Origin: Escherichia hormaechei_A | Lineage (GTDB): Bacteria > Pseudomonadota > Gammaproteobacteria > Enterobacterales > Enterobacteriaceae | DNA length: 64,000 nt | Direction: 5' to 3' | Assembly (NCBI GenBank): GCA_042434945.1 | Contig: CP170191.1 | Location: forward strand, 2,294,001-2,358,000 | Part shown: piece by piece, positions 7,744-17,170 of the stretch | How the letters are laid out: each line of letters starts with the position of its first letter | How positions within the stretch are numbered: the stretch's first letter is position 1 | Notes under the pieces: model-generated | What the model was told of the DNA's origin: nothing | Database searches by the model: none | The model's input: only the letters and a program-made list of their open reading frames with translations | Translations under genes and position numbers: made by a program

Positions 7744-9712
7744 TCAGGCGGCGGTGTTCGCCATACGTTGTTCGCGGTTTATCGCCTGCAAGGCGGAGAC
7801 ATCAACAATCAGTGCCACGCTGCCGTCGCCAAGAATGGTCGCAGCAGAAATGCCGGGGACTTTGCGATAGTTACTTTCAAGGTTTTTAACCACAACCTGG
7901 TGTTGACCAATTAATTGATCCACCAGCAAGGCGTAGCGGCGACCGCCACTTTGTAAGATCACCACAATTCCCTGGGTGGCTTCGGTTTTCGCGCCCGCGA
8001 CGTTGAACACTTTCCACAGTTCGACGATGGGCAGATATTCACCCCGCACTTCCAGCACCCGCTCGCCGCCGGCCAGTGGATGGAGATCGGCTTCACGGGG
8101 TTGCAGTGATTCCATAACAGCATTCAGCGGCAGAATGAAAACTTCATCCGCAACGCGTACGGACATGCCGTCGAGGATGGCCAGCGTCAGCGGCAGTAAA
8201 ATGCGGATCGTAGTGCCAGTACCCTGCTTCGACTGGATTTCGACATGACCGCCCATCTCCTGGATATTACGTTTAACGACGTCCATGCCGACGCCGCGCC
8301 CGGAGACGTCGGTGACCTGCTCTGCCGTGGAGAAGCCAGGTGCAAATATCAGCATCGCGACTTCGTCGTCGCTCATGTTTTCGCTGACAGTCAAACCTTG
8401 CGAGGCCGCTTTTGCCAGAATTCGCTCACGGTTTAGCCCCGCCCCATCGTCGGTCACTTCAATGCAAATGTTGCCGCCCTGATGTTCGGCAGACAGAATT
8501 AAATTTCCGACGCTGTTTTTACCTGCGGCGAGCCGTTTTTCTGGCAGTTCAATACCGTGATCGAGGCTATTGCGTACCAGGTGGGTCAGCGGGTCGATAA
8601 TGCGTTCTATCAGGCTTTTGTCGAGTTCAGTAGAACTGCCTACCAGCGTCAGTTCTACCTGCTTGCCGAGTTTTCCCGCCAGATCACGCACCAGCCGGGG
8701 ATAGCGACTAAAAACATATTCCATCGGCATCATGCGAATCGACATCACTGATTCCTGCAAATCACGGGCGTTACGTTGTAACTGCCCCATGCTGGTTATC
8801 AAATCACCATGATTAACCGGGTCCAGTTCGCTGGAACGCTGGGCAAGCATGGACTGGGTGATAACCAGCTCGCCGACGAGGTTAATTAATTGATCAACCT
8901 TTTCTACCGCTACACGGATGCTGGTGGATTCATTGCTGCGCGTCGTTTTTTCCCGCTCCACCGGCGGGGCCGGTTGGCGCTTGTTCGGCTGCCAGTTTAA
9001 GCACTGGTGGGGTGGATATTTTTGGCGAGACTTCTACTGTTTCAAAGGTAATCTGATCGGCTTCAATCACAAAACAGAGTACCGCTGTGATGTCATCTTC
9101 GGCGATGTCGCCCGGTAATATTGCCGAGAGCGAATCCGCCCCTTTCACCACGTCAGTTAACGTTGTCAGATGTCCCAGTTCTTCTTCCAGCAGGTCGACT
9201 TCCCCGGACTTCAGGCGCGAAAGGATAATTCGTCGCGGCGACTGACTGCGACTCTGCTCATCTTGCGGTTCACTTTTGGCAACCACACTTAATCGGGTCA
9301 CTGCGGATGGCGTTTCGCCTTTCGCTTCTAATGCCAGTTGACGCAAGGCCTGGCAGATATAATCGAAGCTGGCGGCATCCGGCTCTTGCGACTGTTTATA
9401 AGCGTCGAGCTGTTCTTGCATGATGTCCTTCGTTTCCAAAAACAGATTGATAATGTCGGTGTTGAGTTGCATCTCACCTCGTCTGGCTTCATCGAGCAGG
9501 TTTTCCATCAGATGCGTGGTTTCCTGCAAAACGCTGAAGCCAAAAGTTCCTGCCCCTCCTTTGATCGAGTGGGCAGCCCGAAAGATGGCATTCAATTGTT
9601 CGGCATCTGGCGCTTCCGGCTGCAAAACCAGCAAATGCTGCTCCATGTCAGCCAACAGTTCGTCCGCTTCATCAAAAAATGTCTGATAAAAATCGCTTAT
9701 ATCCATGCTCAC
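7744..9712 (-). pseudogene. cheA: Chemotaxis histidine kinase CheA, split by a frameshift
   Basis: Starts at GTG 9710-9712, 4 bp after motB. The N-terminal frame encodes the P1 phosphotransfer domain (AHSIKGGAGTFGF, with the phosphorylated His) and the P2 CheY/CheB docking domain, then leaves frame in the P2-P3 linker after EQAPTGP and stops at about 8930. The rest (P3 dimerisation, P4 ATPase with VRNSLDHGIE and the DVSGRGVGMDVV G-box, P5 CheW-like) is intact in the +1 frame from about 8961 to 7744. Removing one base from the four-base G run at 8966-8969 (plus strand) restores a 655-residue protein reading GPPVEREKTT, against 654 in K-12. Without correction no full kinase is made. It could be a sequencing error. 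Confidence 0.85.
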
Positions 9713-9716
9713 GCTG

Positions 9717-10643
9717 TCACCTCGGTTCGGCTGATGGCATTGTGGGAACACTGACCTGTGGTGCAACCTCAGGTTTTTCCAGGGCGCTTACTGGCTCATT
9801 CTGGCTTTCGGCGTTTTCATGCAAAATGGCCTGTTCGGCTTGTTTGTTCAGTACCAGCAGGCTGATGCGACGGTTGACGGCATCATCAGGTCCGCGATCG
9901 CTTAAGCGCATCGTTGCCGCCATGCCGACGACACGTAACACTTTGCCGCTATCCAACCCTCCGACCATCAGTTCGCGGCGGGATGCATTGGCCCGATCGG
10001 CAGAAAGCTCCCAGTTGCTATATCCTTTCTCACCGCTGGCGTAGGGGAAATCATCGGTATGACCTGAAAGGCTAATACGGTTGGGAATACCGTTCAGTAC
10101 AGGCGCAATGGCGCGCAGAATGTCGCGCATATAGGGTTCGACATCGGCACTGCCGGTTCTAAACATCGGGCGATTCTGGCTATCGATGATCTGAATACGT
10201 AGACCTTCCTGGACCAGATCGATTTTGAGATGGGGACGTAACGCCCGCAGTTTCGGATCGGACTCTATCAACTGGTCGAGATCACCCCGCAATTTCCGCA
10301 ATCGACTTTGCTCCATGCGTTTTTTCAGCTCTTCGATGTTCGGCTGCTTATTCACTTCCCCCTGGCTTTGGGTGTAATCATCACCACCGCCGGGAATTGG
10401 GCTTTCACTATTAGAAATGCGATCGCCGCCCGTAACCGCAGTCGCCAGTGGAGTCCGGAAGTACTCCGCAATCTGAATCAGCTCTTTTGGGCTGGAGATG
10501 GAGATCAGCCACATCACCAGAAAAAAGGCCATCATCGCAGTCATAAAGTCGGCATAAGCAATCTTCCACGCTCCATGTGCTGCCCCGTGGCTTTTGGCTT
10601 TGCGTCGTTTGACGACAATAATCGGATGCGCTTGATTCTTCAT
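9717..10643 (-). CDS. motB: Flagellar stator protein MotB
   Basis: 308 residues, the K-12 length, and nearly identical to K-12 MotB by memory. One N-terminal membrane helix (YADFMTAMMAFFLVMWLISI) carries the proton-accepting Asp; the C-terminal OmpA-like peptidoglycan-binding domain has SLSGHTDDFPY and NRRISLLVL. With MotA it forms the proton-driven torque generator. It overlaps motA by 4 bp and precedes cheA by 4 bp. Confidence 0.96.
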   Translation of the reverse strand: MKNQAHPIIVVKRRKAKSHGAAHGAWKIAYADFMTAMMAFFLVMWLISISSPKELIQIAEYFRTPLATAVTGGDRISNSESPIPGGGDDYTQSQGEVNKQPNIEELKKRMEQSRLRKLRGDLDQLIESDPKLRALRPHLKIDLVQEGLRIQIIDSQNRPMFRTGSADVEPYMRDILRAIAPVLNGIPNRISLSGHTDDFPYASGEKGYSNWELSADRANASRRELMVGGLDSGKVLRVVGMAATMRLSDRGPDDAVNRRISLLVLNKQAEQAILHENAESQNEPVSALEKPEVAPQVSVPTMPSAEPR

Positions 10644-11527
10644 GCTTCCTCGGTTGTCGTCTGTTGTTGCGGATTTTTCACCGCACGCACATGCTCTTCC
10701 AGTTCAATAAACGACGGGCGTTCGCTGGAATAGAGCGTTTTGCGACCAAACTCAACGGCGATAGGCGGTGCGTAACCGTTCAGATTAGAAAGCAGAGTGA
10801 CTTTGACGCACTGCATCATTTTGCTGGTTTCGGCGCTTTTCTGACGTAAAACAGTCGCTAATGGGGAAATAAATCCGTAAGCCAATAAAATGCCGAGGAA
10901 AGTCCCCACCATCGCATGTGCGATAAGCGCACCCAGCTCGGCGGCAGGACGATCGGCTGAACCTAACGCGTGAACGACCCCTATTACAGCCGCAACAATA
11001 CCAAACGCCGGAAGTGAGTCCCCGACCAGCGCCAGACTGTTCGCCGGGACTTCTGCCTCGCTTTCGTGCGTCTCAATCTCTTCATCCATCAGGGCTTCGA
11101 TTTCGAAGGTGTTCATGTGACCGCTGATAATCAGGCGCAGATAATCGACGATAAAATCAAGCATGACGCTATCCGCGAGGATGCGTGGGTAGCTGGCGAA
11201 GATCTCGCTCTCACGGGGATTTTCAATATCACGTTCCAGCGAAAACATCCCCATCTGCCGCGATTTCGCCATCAACCGATAAAGCAGAGCCAGCAGATCC
11301 ATATACATTGCTTTGGTGTATTTGGAGCGACGAAACAGCAACGGCAGCGCCTTCAGCGTGCCTTTAATCGCTTTGCCATTATTGCCGACGATAAACGACC
11401 CAATCCCTGCACCGGCAATAATCACCAGTTCAGCGGGTTGATAGAGTGCTCCAAGGCTTCCACCGGTCATCAAATAACCGCCGAAAACTGTACCGAGAAC
11501 AACCAGGTAACCTAATAAGATAAGCAC
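10640..11527 (-). CDS. motA: Flagellar motor stator protein MotA
   Basis: 295 residues, four membrane helices with a large cytoplasmic loop between the second and third that contacts FliG. The ALVGDSLPAFGIVAAV segment holds the helix-3 proline of the proton channel. Almost identical to K-12 MotA by memory. First gene of the motA-motB-cheA-cheW operon, expressed from the sigma-28 promoter inside flhC. Confidence 0.96.
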   Translation of the reverse strand: MLILLGYLVVLGTVFGGYLMTGGSLGALYQPAELVIIAGAGIGSFIVGNNGKAIKGTLKALPLLFRRSKYTKAMYMDLLALLYRLMAKSRQMGMFSLERDIENPRESEIFASYPRILADSVMLDFIVDYLRLIISGHMNTFEIEALMDEEIETHESEAEVPANSLALVGDSLPAFGIVAAVIGVVHALGSADRPAAELGALIAHAMVGTFLGILLAYGFISPLATVLRQKSAETSKMMQCVKVTLLSNLNGYAPPIAVEFGRKTLYSSERPSFIELEEHVRAVKNPQQQTTTEEA

Positions 11528-11653
11528 GACATCATCCTTCCACTGTTGACCATGACAGGATGTTCAGTCGTCAGGCGTTAACGCGCGATTGGGGCAAAAA
11601 AAAGCAGCGGTACGTCGTTACCGCTGCTGGAATGTTGCGCCTCACCGTATCAG

Positions 11654-12232
11654 TTAAACAGCCTGTACTCTCTGTTCATCCAGCAGTTGTGGGATAATAT
11701 CGGCAGGATTCTGGGAAAGTTTACGTCTTTTTACTGCCCGGGATGGCGGTTGACATAAGCTGCAGGCAAAGCTGCCAACAGGCTGGTGAGCGTGGGTAAT
11801 AAAATTGCCGCCGCAGCAGTTGCAGCTGGAAAGTTGCAGTAATCCACTTTCAACAAACCGCACCAATGTCCAGGCACGGGTTAATGCCAGCAGTGGTCCT
11901 TCTTCTGCTTGTGGGCACTGTTCAAGGTATAAACGGTAGGCTTTGATCACCGCATCGACGCCATTACACAAACCGGTTTTCAGTAAAAACTGCCATGCAT
12001 TACAGAACATCGAAGCATGAACGTTTTGTTCCCAGGTCATAAACCAGTCGGTTGAGAATGGCAGCATGCCTTTCGGCGGTGGGCTTCCGCGCAGTTCTTT
12101 ATAAAGTTTTATCAGGCGTCCGCGACTTAACTGTGTTTCGCTTTCCAGCATCTGCAAACGAGCGCCCAGGGTGATCAATTCCATTGCCAGCTGAATATCC
12201 CGCGCTTCCTGAACAATGCTTTTTTCACTCAT
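11654..12232 (-). CDS. flhC: Flagellar master regulator subunit FlhC
   Basis: 192 residues, apparently identical to K-12 FlhC by memory. The zinc-binding cysteines are visible in [10 protein letters not shown] and ACSLCQPP. FlhC joins FlhD in the FlhD4C2 activator of flagellar class 2 operons. It starts 2 bp after flhD. Confidence 0.97.
11697..11723 (-). promoter_or_regulatory. FliA (sigma-28) promoter of motABcheAW, inside flhC
   Basis: Minus strand reads TAAA, 15 bases, GCCGATAT: a good sigma-28 promoter within the last codons of flhC, about 170 bp upstream of motA. This position agrees with the known E. coli arrangement. Confidence 0.8.
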
Positions 12233-12234
12233 GA

Positions 12235-12585
12235 TCAGGCCCTTTTCTTGCGCAGCGCTTCTTCAGGCTGATTAACATCATTCAGCAAGCGTGTTGAGAG
12301 CATGATGCCGGTATGAATTTGCTGGAGATCGTCAACGCGGGAATCTTGCGTCAACTGAGTAATCGTCTGGTGGCTGTCAAAACGGAAGTGACAAACCAGT
12401 TGATTGGTTTCTGCCAGCTTAACCATTTGCGGAAGAGTCAGTGCCGCTAACGTTGTCGCCATTTCTTCATTTATGCCGAGACGAAACATAGCGGACGCTT
12501 TGTCCTGAACAATCAAACGCTGTGCAAGTAGTAAATATGACAAGTTGATGTCATAAATGTGTTTCAGCAACTCGGAGGTATGCAT
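12235..12585 (-). CDS. flhD: Flagellar master regulator subunit FlhD
   Basis: 116 residues from the ATG at 12583-12585 ([12 protein letters not shown]), preceded by GGTGGGA; a GTG three codons upstream is also in frame. The sequence equals K-12 FlhD by memory, including the helix-turn-helix-like core. Heads the flhDC operon; the long upstream region integrates CRP and other signals. Confidence 0.96.
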
Positions 12586-13380
12586 TATTCCCACCCAGAA
12601 TAACCAACTTTATTTTTATGCGGTTTCACCGCACCCCGTGATGTCGCCGGGAAATCACCCGGTATAAAAAGAAAAGGCCAAATGCATAGTTGAATTTAGG
12701 TTTGTACGTCGTAAAGCGCGTGACCGGTTAACATGGCCAAAATGTCGGTTACACATTTTATCTTTTCTTACAAATAACTAAGATTTTTCCTAATTCGACG
12801 CAAACTCTACTCGTCAGTTTTGACACATACAATGCAGCCCCCCCTGGAATTTAAAAAAAATGTGATCTCCGTCACATAATTTACGCGAATGTAACCCATA
12901 AATCCATCAGCGTGACTTGTAATTTGACTATTTATTGAGCAACTGAAGCTTGTTTATATTCTTATGGAACGAATACTCATGCAGAGGGATGAGGGGATCG
13001 GGTATGAAAATTGCTACGTCGAAGAAGCACTGCCCTTTCGCGTCACAACGGGCGCGAACGCCAGAGAAGAGGCGGAGTTAATTAAGTAAAAACAGCAGCT
13101 TAAGTTTTCCTTTCGAGAAAAAAGTTTCCATGGGTAACCATCACGCTTGCGTTGACGATCGGTTAACGCGATTTAACAGCACGGAAGGCTAAATGTGTGA
13201 TTTACGTTAAGTTGTTAATTACTTTCATTTAGCGTCCCCATTTCGTTATTCTTCTTATAAGAATAATTAATGAATAATTATGATAAGCTTCACACTATTG
13301 TCGCATGTGCCTCTTGCAGAAGCGGCAGATTCGCGGTAAAGCTTGAGAAACGTGTCATTCTGACATAAAAGGAGTGTGTG
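12586..13380. promoter_or_regulatory. flhDC regulatory and leader region
   Basis: About 795 bp between flhD and the divergent uspC. It contains a near-perfect CRP site at 12861-12876 and AT-rich stretches consistent with the long flhD leader and H-NS/RcsB/sRNA control known in E. coli. No insertion sequence is present here, unlike in motile K-12 isolates that carry IS elements in this region. The uspC promoter must also lie at the right-hand end. No convincing gene is seen. Confidence 0.7.
12861..12876. promoter_or_regulatory. CRP-binding site upstream of flhDC
   Basis: TGTGATCTCCGTCACA has both CRP half-sites intact (TGTGA-N6-TCACA). It lies about 275 bp upstream of the flhD start, consistent with the cAMP-CRP activator site of E. 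coli flhDC. Confidence 0.85.
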
Positions 13381-13809
13381 ATGAGTTACTCCCATCTTCT
13401 TGTTTCTGTTGCGGTTTCCCCCGAAAGTCATCAACTCGTCGCCCGTGCCGTTTCCATTGCCCGCCCGAATAATGCCCGCATAAGTCTGATCACCCTGGCT
13501 GCTGAACCCGAAATGTATAATCAACTGGCAGCGCCAATGCTGGAAGATATTCGTGAGGTTCTTCAGGAGGAAACGCAGCAATTTCTGCGCGAGCTGGTTG
13601 AGCGGGCAAAATATCCTGTCCACCAGACGGTGATTGCCACCGGCGAGTTAAGTGGACATATTCTCGACATTTGTCAGAAACAGAATGTTGACCTGGTCAT
13701 TTGCGGAAATCATAACCAGAGCTTTTTTTCCCGGGCGGCATGCTCGGCAAAATCCATCGTTTCGTCAAGCCAGGTGGATGTCCTGCTGGTGCCTCTCGGG
13801 GGCAATTAA
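13381..13809 (+). CDS. uspC: Universal stress protein C
   Basis: 142 residues from ATG 13381, preceded by AAAGGAG; a GTG one codon upstream is also in frame. UspA-fold protein with the VDLVICGNHN segment and a C-terminal GNHNQSFFSRAACSAK region in place of the canonical G-x2-G-x9-GS ATP loop, as in E. coli UspC. The E. coli protein is linked to osmotic stress and motility. It is clearly more divergent from K-12 (roughly three quarters identical by memory) than FlhD on its left, so a switch in ancestry lies in the intervening region. Confidence 0.9.
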   Translation: MSYSHLLVSVAVSPESHQLVARAVSIARPNNARISLITLAAEPEMYNQLAAPMLEDIREVLQEETQQFLRELVERAKYPVHQTVIATGELSGHILDICQKQNVDLVICGNHNQSFFSRAACSAKSIVSSSQVDVLLVPLGGN

Positions 13810-13824
13810 TGCCCCCGGAGAAAA

Positions 13825-15249
13825 TCAGGCGAGTTTAGGGAAGGTCGCGATCTTTTTTTGCAGATCACCTTCCTGAGTTTGCGGCTGGATCGCGCGCAAA
13901 TCGTCAATAAAACGCGCCTGCCAGCGGTTGATATCATTCTTGACGATGGTCTCCATCATTTCTGAATGACGTGAAATACGTTCCGCAAGCGGCATGGTTA
14001 ACGCGCGGTTCAGGGCATTTGCCACATCATCGCGATCGTAAGGGTTCACAATCAGCGCCGAGGTTAACTCGTTTGCCGCACCGGCAAATTGGGACAGCAC
14101 CAGCACGCCCGGGTCAGCAGGATCTTGTGCTGCTACATACTCTTTTGCCACCAGATTCATCCCGTCGCGCAGCGGGGTGACCAGCCCGACGTCCGCATAG
14201 CGGAACACTTTCATCAGGATTTTGCGCTCAAAGTGCTGATTCAGATAGAAAAGTGGAGTCCAGCCGAGCTGACCATAGCGCCCGTTGATGCGCCCTGCTT
14301 CGGTCTCCAGCTGGTGACGAATATCCTGGTAAGCCTGAACCTCACCGCGCGAGGTCGGCGCTATCTGGGTATAGCGGATCTTGCCGTGATGCTGCGGGAA
14401 TTTATCCAGCAGGGTTTCATAAGCGAGGAATCGCTCCGGCAACCCTTTGGAATAATCCAGTCGTTCAACCGAAAAGATATTCTTAACGTGCTTGAGTTCG
14501 TCCTTGAGCTGGGCAAGCTTCGGCGGCAGCGGACCAGAGGCCTGCTCGGCGATTTCGTCTGGCTCAATACCAATCGGGTAGACTTCGGTATGGAAATTTC
14601 GTCCCCACGCGGTGTGAGATTTGCCGCCGTGAGTGACCAGCCGGGTTTTACCCGACACGCTGTCGAGGAACGCCAGCCTGTCATTTTCCGTCTGGAAACC
14701 GAGCAGGTCGTAATCAGACAATGCTTCAAGAATTTCATCATGCTGCGGCAGCGCCGTAAAGATCTCCGGGGTCGGGAACGGAATATGCAGGAAGAAGCCG
14801 ATCCGGTTCTTCACACCCCGTTTACGCAGCTCCCTGGCGAAGGGCAGCAGATGGTAATCGTGGATCCATAAAATATCGTCTTCTTCGATTAGCGGCAGCA
14901 GTTTATCTGCCAGCAGCGCGTTAACGCGCATGTAGCCTTCATAGGATTCACGCTGGAATTTCACCAAATCCAGACGATAGTGGAACGCTGGCCACAGCAC
15001 GGCGTTTGAGAACTCGGAATAATATTCATCGTAGTCCTTCTCACTAAGGGCGAAGGAGGCCCACGTGATATTGCCCCGTGACACCTTTTTTAGCGGTTTC
15101 TCATCATTACTGATTTCCCCGCTCCAGCCAAACCAGAGACCACCCGCGGCTTTGAGGGCACCTAATACCCCGACCGCCAGGCCACCGGCACTGGCTTTTT
15201 TATCATCCGGCGGTGCGATGCGATTAGAGACGACGACTAAGCGACCCAT
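13825..15249 (-). CDS. otsA: Trehalose-6-phosphate synthase
   Basis: 474 residues, GT20 family, the normal length. It joins UDP-glucose and glucose-6-phosphate to trehalose-6-phosphate in the cytoplasm. Recognisable parts are the N-terminal GGLAVG loop, WIHDYHLLPFA, the SVERLDYSKGLPERF active-site segment and PLRDGMNLVAKEYVA, which binds the nucleotide sugar. It overlaps otsB by 26 bp, giving the otsBA osmoprotection operon, RpoS-dependent in E. coli. Similarity to K-12 is moderate (about 80 percent by memory). Confidence 0.96.
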   Translation of the reverse strand: MGRLVVVSNRIAPPDDKKASAGGLAVGVLGALKAAGGLWFGWSGEISNDEKPLKKVSRGNITWASFALSEKDYDEYYSEFSNAVLWPAFHYRLDLVKFQRESYEGYMRVNALLADKLLPLIEEDDILWIHDYHLLPFARELRKRGVKNRIGFFLHIPFPTPEIFTALPQHDEILEALSDYDLLGFQTENDRLAFLDSVSGKTRLVTHGGKSHTAWGRNFHTEVYPIGIEPDEIAEQASGPLPPKLAQLKDELKHVKNIFSVERLDYSKGLPERFLAYETLLDKFPQHHGKIRYTQIAPTSRGEVQAYQDIRHQLETEAGRINGRYGQLGWTPLFYLNQHFERKILMKVFRYADVGLVTPLRDGMNLVAKEYVAAQDPADPGVLVLSQFAGAANELTSALIVNPYDRDDVANALNRALTMPLAERISRHSEMMETIVKNDINRWQARFIDDLRAIQPQTQEGDLQKKIATFPKLA

Positions 15250-16027
15250 AATGATTTCTCCCGTTGTTTTGCGCTATTTGTTGTTGTTGCTGGTTAGCGA
15301 CGTCAGATATCCACTGCCAGACGCTGGCGACATTTTCCAGCCGCCATCCGGCAATGGTTTCACCAGATCCCACCTTGACAGACATGCCCTGGGCCTGGTT
15401 TACCACCCTGAACCCGGCCTCGTCGGTCAGGTCATCCCCAAAAAAGACTGGCGTACGCCCTTTAAACGGCGCTTCCGCCATAAACGCTGCAATGGCAGCG
15501 CCTTTATTAATTCCTGCCGGTTTAATCTCGACCACACATTTACCCGGCTGTAACGCCAGCTCCGGATGGGCTTCCGCCACGCTTCTTGCCACCGCAAATA
15601 TCGCCGCCTCATGATGGGGCGCCTGACGGTAGTGCAGCGCAAAGGCCATGCCTTTGGCTTCCAGTTCCGTACCGGGAAGCATTTCCAGAGCCGAAGAGAG
15701 TTGCGTATGCAGCGCCTGAATCAGCGTGTCGGGGAGTGAAACTATATGCAGTTGATCATGGATATCGCGGCGCTCCGCTCCGTGCACACCGGCCAGCGGA
15801 AAGTGATAAGGACTGGCGAGCACGTCCAGCTCGGCCATTGAGCGCCCTGAAATCAATGCCAGTGCCCCCTCGTTCTGTCGGGAGAGCTGCTGCAAATTCT
15901 CTAACACCGTGTCCGGTACAACGACGTCATCCGGATGCGGTTCAATCCCGGCGAGCGTCCCGTCGAGGTCAAAAAAGAAAGCAAATTTTCCGGGCAGTAC
16001 AGGCGGTGCGGTTAACAAGTCAGCCAC
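15224..16027 (-). CDS. otsB: Trehalose-6-phosphate phosphatase
   Basis: 267 residues from a GTG start at 16025-16027, chosen because AAGGAGG lies 6-7 bases upstream; a longer ATG reading from 16060 has no such site. HAD phosphatase: motif I FFFDLDGTLAGI (nucleophile Asp), LISGRSMAEL, motif III/IV GDDLTDEAGF. It removes phosphate from OtsA's product to give trehalose. First gene of the otsBA operon. Confidence 0.94.
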   Translation of the reverse strand: MADLLTAPPVLPGKFAFFFDLDGTLAGIEPHPDDVVVPDTVLENLQQLSRQNEGALALISGRSMAELDVLASPYHFPLAGVHGAERRDIHDQLHIVSLPDTLIQALHTQLSSALEMLPGTELEAKGMAFALHYRQAPHHEAAIFAVARSVAEAHPELALQPGKCVVEIKPAGINKGAAIAAFMAEAPFKGRTPVFFGDDLTDEAGFRVVNQAQGMSVKVGSGETIAGWRLENVASVWQWISDVANQQQQQIAQNNGRNHYGSLSRRL

Positions 16028-16106
16028 CCTAATCCTCCTTACAGTGAACAAAACAGACATGTAAGTATAGACAGTGTGACGGGGGTCGCCATTTGCAACG
16101 AAGAAC

Positions 16107-16130
16107 AGCCAACCGTTATGGCGGTTGGCT
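16107..16130 (-). terminator. Hairpin between otsB and araH
   Basis: AGCCAACCG and CGGTTGGCT pair as a 9-bp stem with a short loop, 40 bp past the araH stop. The U-tract is weak, so it may be a terminator or an mRNA-stabilising hairpin for araFGH. Confidence 0.45.
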
Positions 16131-16169
16131 ATGGTGGGAAAAAACGCTAAATTGTTGCAGAAAAAAGCA

Positions 16170-17159
16170 TCAGACAGTGCGTTTCGCTTTTTGCTTGTAA
16201 CGGTCGAAGATCACCGCTGCCAGCAGGATTAAGCCGCGAACCACGTACTGCGCGAAAGGAGAAATATTAAGCAGGTTCATGGCGTTTTCCACGGTGCCTA
16301 AAATTAAGATACCCGCCACCACATATGAGATTTTTCCGATGCCACCTTTCAGAGAAACGCCACCTAAAACGCAGGCGGAGATAACAATCAGCTCATAACC
16401 AATCGACGTCATTGGCTGCCCACTGGTCATACGTGAAGCCAGAATAATTCCGGCTATCGCTGATACCAGGCCTGAGAGAACAAAGATAATAATTTTGGTG
16501 CGAACAACCGGTACACCCGCCAGACGCGCGGCCTCTTCGTTCCCGCCAATCGCCAGGGTGTTACGACCAAAGGTGGTTTTATTCAGCAGCAAACCAAAGA
16601 TAATCAGACACGCGACGGTGAGCCAGATTGGCGCAGGCAGACCGAACCAGTTGGCGTAACCAAGGGCAAAGAAGCTTTCATCTTCGATACCGACCGCTTT
16701 ACCGTCTGAAATGATGTACGCCAGACCTCGAACAATCTGCATCGTTGCCAATGTCGTGATCAGAGCATTTATTTTCAGTTTGGCGATAACAAAGCCATTG
16801 ACCAGGCCACAGAGAACGCCCAGCAACAACCCCGCTGCCACGCCAATCCACAGGCTTTCAGTCAGGTTAATAACCACCGCCGTGGTGACACCCGCACAGG
16901 CAATTACGGAGGCGACAGAAAGGTCAAAGTCACCGGAAGCGAGGCAGAACAACATGCCACAAGCCACCATCCCCGACATGGAAATTGCCAGGCCCAACCC
17001 TTTAATATTAATGAAGGTGGCAAAATTTGGGACAAAAATGGCACAGGCGATAAAGAGCACCGCAAACACCACCAGCATGCCGTACTGATCCCAGATACGC
17101 CCGAAGCTGAATGACGACTTAGGTGCGCCAGACCCCGATGTAGAAACAGAAGACATCAT
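16170..17159 (-). CDS. araH: L-arabinose ABC transporter permease AraH
   Basis: 329 residues, about ten hydrophobic segments, BPD_transp_2 family (RbsC-like), with the GGNEEAARLAGV loop that couples to the ATPase. By memory it is one residue away from K-12 AraH, in contrast to the divergent otsBA next door. Forms the membrane channel of the AraFGH high-affinity arabinose importer; last gene of araFGH, 11 bp after araG. Confidence 0.96.
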   Translation of the reverse strand: MMSSVSTSGSGAPKSSFSFGRIWDQYGMLVVFAVLFIACAIFVPNFATFINIKGLGLAISMSGMVACGMLFCLASGDFDLSVASVIACAGVTTAVVINLTESLWIGVAAGLLLGVLCGLVNGFVIAKLKINALITTLATMQIVRGLAYIISDGKAVGIEDESFFALGYANWFGLPAPIWLTVACLIIFGLLLNKTTFGRNTLAIGGNEEAARLAGVPVVRTKIIIFVLSGLVSAIAGIILASRMTSGQPMTSIGYELIVISACVLGGVSLKGGIGKISYVVAGILILGTVENAMNLLNISPFAQYVVRGLILLAAVIFDRYKQKAKRTV

Positions 17160-17170
17160 ACTCTCCTTAC

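Noticed and set aside
8940..8960. Slippery heptamer A-AAA-AAC at the cheA frame junction, suggesting programmed -1 frameshifting
   Set aside because: The heptamer is in the right register for a -1 slip from the upstream frame, but the C-terminal CheA frame is +1 relative to it, so a -1 slip does not join the two halves.
13004..13081. 25-codon ORF (MKIATSKKHCPFASQRARTP...) in the flhDC upstream region
   Set aside because: A start and a purine-rich stretch exist, but composition is not protein-like, no family is recognised, and the region is a known regulatory leader.
14089..14871. 260-codon ORF on the plus strand opposite otsA
   Set aside because: Shadow frame of otsA, whose full set of motifs fixes the minus strand as coding.
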